Positions 5,174 through 8,208 of a stretch of DNA of 8,208 bases are shown here, in pieces. The notes beneath the pieces were generated by a model. It was not told where the DNA came from. It saw only the letters and a program-made list of their open reading frames with translations, and did no database searches. Source of the stretch: Oceanococcus sp041624435 (GTDB lineage Bacteria; Pseudomonadota; Gammaproteobacteria; Nevskiales; Oceanococcaceae); assembly GCA_041624435.1 (NCBI GenBank), contig JBFJVB010000151.1, positions 1-8,208 of the forward strand, read 5' to 3'. The translations under genes were made by a program, and so were the position numbers. Numbering within the stretch: position 1 is the first letter of the stretch; each line of letters begins with the position of its first letter.

Positions 5174-7969
5174 ATGTGGGTACGCTGTTTGGCGCTGGTG
5201 GCCTTGGTCACCAGCGCGATGGCGCAAGCTTCTTCGGCGCTGGAGCTGGCCGATCCGGACGGCCTGACGGGGATGCGTCTGATGGTGCTGGAAGATCCCA
5301 GCAAAACCCTGTCGTATGAACAAGTCGTCTCTGCTGCGCACGCCAGCGCCTTTGCACCCGGGTCCCAGCCGGTCATCAATCTGGGTTTTTCCGCCGCCGC
5401 CCACTGGTTTCGCCTGGATATCCTGGTGGCGCCGACGGATCTGGGCCGTTACTGGCTGGCGGATATCGATTACCCGGTTCTGGACTCGGTGGACCTGTAC
5501 CTGAGCCGGGACGGTGAGCTGCTTGATGTCCAGCGCAGCGGGGATCAGATTCCGCCTTCCAAACGGCCGCTGGATTCGCGCAGCTTGAGTTTCCCGCTGC
5601 GTTTCGAACAAGCCGGTTTGTATCAATTGCACTTGCGGGTCGAGTCGCAAAGCTCCCACACGCTGCCCCTGCGCATCCTCTCGGGTCAGGCCTATGTCAG
5701 CCGCAGCGACCAGTTCAATTTCTGGCTCGGCCTGTACTTCGGCATCATCACCATCACGGCTCTGTTCAGCGCGGTTGTGGCGGTGATGACGCGTAGCGGG
5801 CTGTTTCTGGATTACAGCGCCTTTGTGCTGTTCGCCGGCCTGGGGCTGCCGCTCAGCCTGACCGGCTATGGCTCACAGTATCTCTGGGGCGAATGGCCGT
5901 GGTGGAGCAATGCCACCACCCCGATGTCGATGGGACTGGCCCTGTTCTTTGCGCTGCGCCTGACCCGCCGGACTCTGACCACCGCCGAAATCGCCCCGAA
6001 ACTCGATCAGGCCTTGCGTATCGAGCAGTTCATCTGCCTGGGTCTGGCGATCAGCCCCTTGGTGGTCGAATATGCCCTGGCCATCCGCCTGGGCACGGTC
6101 ATGGGCACGCTGGCGGCGCTCAGCGTGATCCTGGCCTCCCTGCTGGGGGCGACCAAGACCCGCCGGACGGCCCTGCTGTTTCTGGTCGCCTGGAGCGGCT
6201 ATCTGCTCGCCGTCCTGATCAAGGTCATGACGGTCTACGGCCTGGCGCCGTATACCCTGGCGACCAATTACGCGATGCAGATTGGCTTGAGCGTGTTGAT
6301 CGTCGCCCTGGCCGCGGCCCTGGGGGATCTGCTCAAGGACGAGCGCCGGCAGATGCTGGAGGCCCAGCTGCAGTCCCTGCGCGACGCCAGCGAACGCAAA
6401 CAGGCGGAACTGGCCGCCAGGACCAAAACCGAATTCCTGGCCAAGATGAGTCACGAACTGCGCACCCCGATGAACGCAGTCATCGGTTTTTCCGAACTGG
6501 GCATGCGCCACGAAGACCCCGGCAAACAACGTGAGTACCTGAACCAGATCCACGCCGCGGCGAAAAGCCTGCTGGATCTGATCAACGACATTCTGGATTT
6601 CTCCAAGATCGAGGCCGGTCAACTCAAGCTGGAGCCGCAACCGGTCTCGGTCCCCAATATGTTCGACAAACTCGGGGCCATGTTTCAGTTTCAGGCCGAT
6701 AGCAAGGACATCGGGCTGGTGGTCGAGTATGACCCGGACGTACCGCAATGGATTCAGGCCGACCCCCTGCGCCTGGAACAGATCCTGATCAACCTGCTGG
6801 CCAATGCGATCAAATTCACCGAATACGGCGGAGTCGAAATGCTCGCTTCGATGCAGCCCGGCGAGCCACCCATGCTGAGCGTAAGGGTGCGCGATACCGG
6901 AGTGGGCATCCGCCAGGAAGATCAGGCGCGGCTGTTTCAGCCTTTCAGTCAGGCCGATGAGTCGATCACCCGGCGCTACGGTGGCACCGGACTGGGCCTG
7001 GTGATCTGTAAACAACTGGTCAGCATCATGGGCGGAAAGATCGGTTTGCGCAGCGAACCGGGGGAAGGCAGCGAATTCTGGTTCCATATTCCGGTGCAGG
7101 AACTGGACGCGGATGAACTCGCCGCCAATCTTTCGGGCGATACCCGGGACCTGCGACCGCTCACCGAACTGGAAGGCGTCTCGGCACTGCGCGGCAAGAA
7201 GATCCTGCTGGCTGAAGATAATCCGCTGAACCAGAAACTGATCTTCGAGCTGCTGTCCGATCTGGAGGTGGAATTGACGACGGTCGAAAACGGGCGTCTG
7301 GCGGTAGCGGCCGCCGCGGCCGATCGCTTCGACCTGATCCTGATGGATGTCTTCATGCCGGAGATGGATGGCTTTTCGGCCACTCGGGCGATCCGCACGA
7401 TTCCCAAGCTGGCCTCGGTGCCGATCATCGCCGTCTCGGCTTCGGTGGCACAAGATGACCAGCAGTCCTGTTTCGATGCCGGGATGACCGATTTTGTCGC
7501 CAAGCCGGTGCGTTCGGATGAACTGATTACCAGCATGCTGCGGCAGTTGACCGCGAACTCAGCAGCGGCGCCCAAGCCCAGGGCCAAAGCACCGGCCGTG
7601 GTCAGCCAGGTGGATTTGAGTCCCAGCGAAGGCCTGAGCTACTGTAACAACAATGCGCAGCTGTATTGGCAGGTCCTGGAGGATTTCCTGCAGCGCTACC
7701 GCGAAACCGGAGCTGAATTGCAATCTTTGCTGCGCAACGGCGATCGCGCAGAGGCTCGCCGCCTGGCCCACACGATCAAGGGCCTGGCCGCCAGCCTCGG
7801 CATGGGCCGGCTGCATTTTGCCGCCAAGAAAATGGAACGCAGTCTGGCCACAGCAGACGCGGACCCGCTGCCCACCGAAGAGTTCGTGCATTGCTTCAGC
7901 GCGGCGCTGCTTGCGGCAGACGATTACCTGGCCAAACAAGACCGGAGCGAGGCGGCCGTCGCGAAATAA
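5174..7969 (+). CDS. Hybrid sensor histidine kinase: 7TMR-DISM sensor, HisKA, HATPase, REC and HPt
   Basis: This 931-aa inner-membrane kinase senses an extracytoplasmic or membrane signal and runs a phosphorelay within one chain. Order of parts: signal peptide MWVRCLALVALVTSAMA; periplasmic DISMED2-like beta domain (about 25-175); seven hydrophobic helices (about 184-386); coiled-coil linker (about 387-420); HisKA with MSHELRTPMNAVIGF and phospho-acceptor His427. The HATPase has N-box NLLANAIKF (Asn544), DTGVGI (574-579) and GGTGLGL (603-609). The receiver has acidic pair Glu681/Asp682, phospho-acceptor Asp725 in LILMDVFMPEMDG and Lys777 in AKPV. The C-terminal HPt has AHTIKGLAASLG with His866. 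All catalytic and phospho-accepting residues are present, so a full His-Asp-His relay is expected. The final response regulator is not encoded here. 7TMR-DISM receptors are thought to bind carbohydrates or similar ligands; the signal here is unknown. It is divergent from dodecin and convergent with the ybiT-like gene. Confidence 0.95.
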   Translation: MWVRCLALVALVTSAMAQASSALELADPDGLTGMRLMVLEDPSKTLSYEQVVSAAHASAFAPGSQPVINLGFSAAAHWFRLDILVAPTDLGRYWLADIDYPVLDSVDLYLSRDGELLDVQRSGDQIPPSKRPLDSRSLSFPLRFEQAGLYQLHLRVESQSSHTLPLRILSGQAYVSRSDQFNFWLGLYFGIITITALFSAVVAVMTRSGLFLDYSAFVLFAGLGLPLSLTGYGSQYLWGEWPWWSNATTPMSMGLALFFALRLTRRTLTTAEIAPKLDQALRIEQFICLGLAISPLVVEYALAIRLGTVMGTLAALSVILASLLGATKTRRTALLFLVAWSGYLLAVLIKVMTVYGLAPYTLATNYAMQIGLSVLIVALAAALGDLLKDERRQMLEAQLQSLRDASERKQAELAARTKTEFLAKMSHELRTPMNAVIGFSELGMRHEDPGKQREYLNQIHAAAKSLLDLINDILDFSKIEAGQLKLEPQPVSVPNMFDKLGAMFQFQADSKDIGLVVEYDPDVPQWIQADPLRLEQILINLLANAIKFTEYGGVEMLASMQPGEPPMLSVRVRDTGVGIRQEDQARLFQPFSQADESITRRYGGTGLGLVICKQLVSIMGGKIGLRSEPGEGSEFWFHIPVQELDADELAANLSGDTRDLRPLTELEGVSALRGKKILLAEDNPLNQKLIFELLSDLEVELTTVENGRLAVAAAAADRFDLILMDVFMPEMDGFSATRAIRTIPKLASVPIIAVSASVAQDDQQSCFDAGMTDFVAKPVRSDELITSMLRQLTANSAAAPKPRAKAPAVVSQVDLSPSEGLSYCNNNAQLYWQVLEDFLQRYRETGAELQSLLRNGDRAEARRLAHTIKGLAASLGMGRLHFAAKKMERSLATADADPLPTEEFVHCFSAALLAADDYLAKQDRSEAAVAK

Positions 7970-7980
7970 AGGCCTTCAAA

Positions 7981-8004
7981 CCGCCCGGCCCGTGCGCCGG
8001 CGGG
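7981..8004. terminator. Weak hairpin between convergent kinase and ybiT-like genes
   Basis: CCGGC (7985-7989) and GCCGG (7996-8000) pair around a 6-nt loop, with two further outer pairs after a 2-bp mismatch. The two stop codons are only 36 bp apart and the genes converge, so a bidirectional terminator would be expected here. There is no T-run on either side. Confidence 0.25.
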
Positions 8005-8005
8005 A

Positions 8006-8208
8006 CTAGGCAGTCGCGGCCAGATAAGCCTCGTACCCACCATTGAAGTCGACATAACCATCGGCTTTCAGCTCGATGATCCGGGTGGCCAGACTCGACA
8101 CGAACTCACGATCATGGCTGACAAAAATCAGCGTGCCCGGATATTGCTCCAGAGCCATATTCAGGGATTCGATCGATTCCATGTCCATGTGGTTGGTGGG
8201 CTCGTCCA
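8006..8208 (-). CDS. ybiT: ABC-F family ATPase, YbiT-like, C-terminal end (runs off the window)
   Basis: Only the last 66 residues are visible; the gene continues beyond 8208. ABC-F proteins are soluble tandem ATPases that bind the ribosome and influence translation. They are not transporters. The fragment begins in the second ATPase domain just after Walker B, with DEPTNHMDMESIESLN, followed by GTLIFVSHDREFVSSLATRI (H-switch His) and ends DFNGGYEAYLAATA. The MDMESIESLNMALE and FVSHDREFVSSLATRI runs match what I know of E. coli YbiT closely, hence the symbol. The D-loop reads NHMD rather than the common NHLD, a conservative change. It converges on the hybrid kinase and is not functionally linked to it as far as can be seen. 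Confidence 0.88.
   Translation of the reverse strand, partial: DEPTNHMDMESIESLNMALEQYPGTLIFVSHDREFVSSLATRIIELKADGYVDFNGGYEAYLAATA

Noticed and set aside
5873..7453. Minus-strand open frame of 526 codons opposite the hybrid kinase
   Set aside because: It is antisense to intact HisKA/HATPase/REC coding sequence. Its composition (Gln, His, Arg, Gly, Asp-rich) is typical of a shadow frame in GC-rich DNA.

Overview
The window is about 8.2 kb of GC-rich, densely coding bacterial chromosome. It most resembles a free-living gammaproteobacterium. The signs are a YbiT-like ABC-F protein, a hybrid histidine kinase with a 7TMR-DISM sensor, a dodecin, and a PhoD phosphatase ending in what looks like a GlyGly-CTERM (rhombosortase) tail. 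I cannot name the genus. No rRNA, tRNA, CRISPR array, insertion sequence or phage gene was seen.

Layout. Bases 1-328 (minus) hold the N-terminal part of an exported protein of unknown function. A promoter region with a 29-bp imperfect inverted repeat (371-399) lies in front of it. Bases 468-2468 (minus) encode a Tat-exported PhoD-family phosphatase/phosphodiesterase. Upstream of it on the same strand are two tiny secreted peptides (2703-2888 and 2563-2706). They share an ATGA stop/start overlap, are paralogous, and both end in a C-x-P-x-C-L motif. A 188-bp divergent intergenic region with two dyads separates them from a plus-strand gene (3077-3657). That gene is unrecognised and is broken by a one-base frameshift near 3421-3437.

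Bases 3677-4672 (minus) encode an extended/atypical SDR of the HpnA/dihydroflavonol-reductase type whose catalytic YxxxK reads YxxxR. Bases 4705-4917 (minus) encode a dodecin and could form a two-gene unit with the SDR. After a 256-bp divergent gap, 5174-7969 (plus) encodes a 931-aa hybrid kinase: signal peptide, DISMED2-like sensor, 7TM, HisKA, HATPase, REC and HPt. It converges on the 3' end of a ybiT-like ABC-F gene (8006-8208, minus), which runs off the window.

How the genes fit together. Most are ordinary, unlinked functions. The least explained part is 468-2888: a translationally coupled pair of small exported CX3C peptides placed 94 bp upstream of an exported, probably surface-sorted PhoD enzyme. 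Whether these form one functional unit is inference. The window shows only shared strand, proximity, shared export fate and the paralogy of the two peptides.
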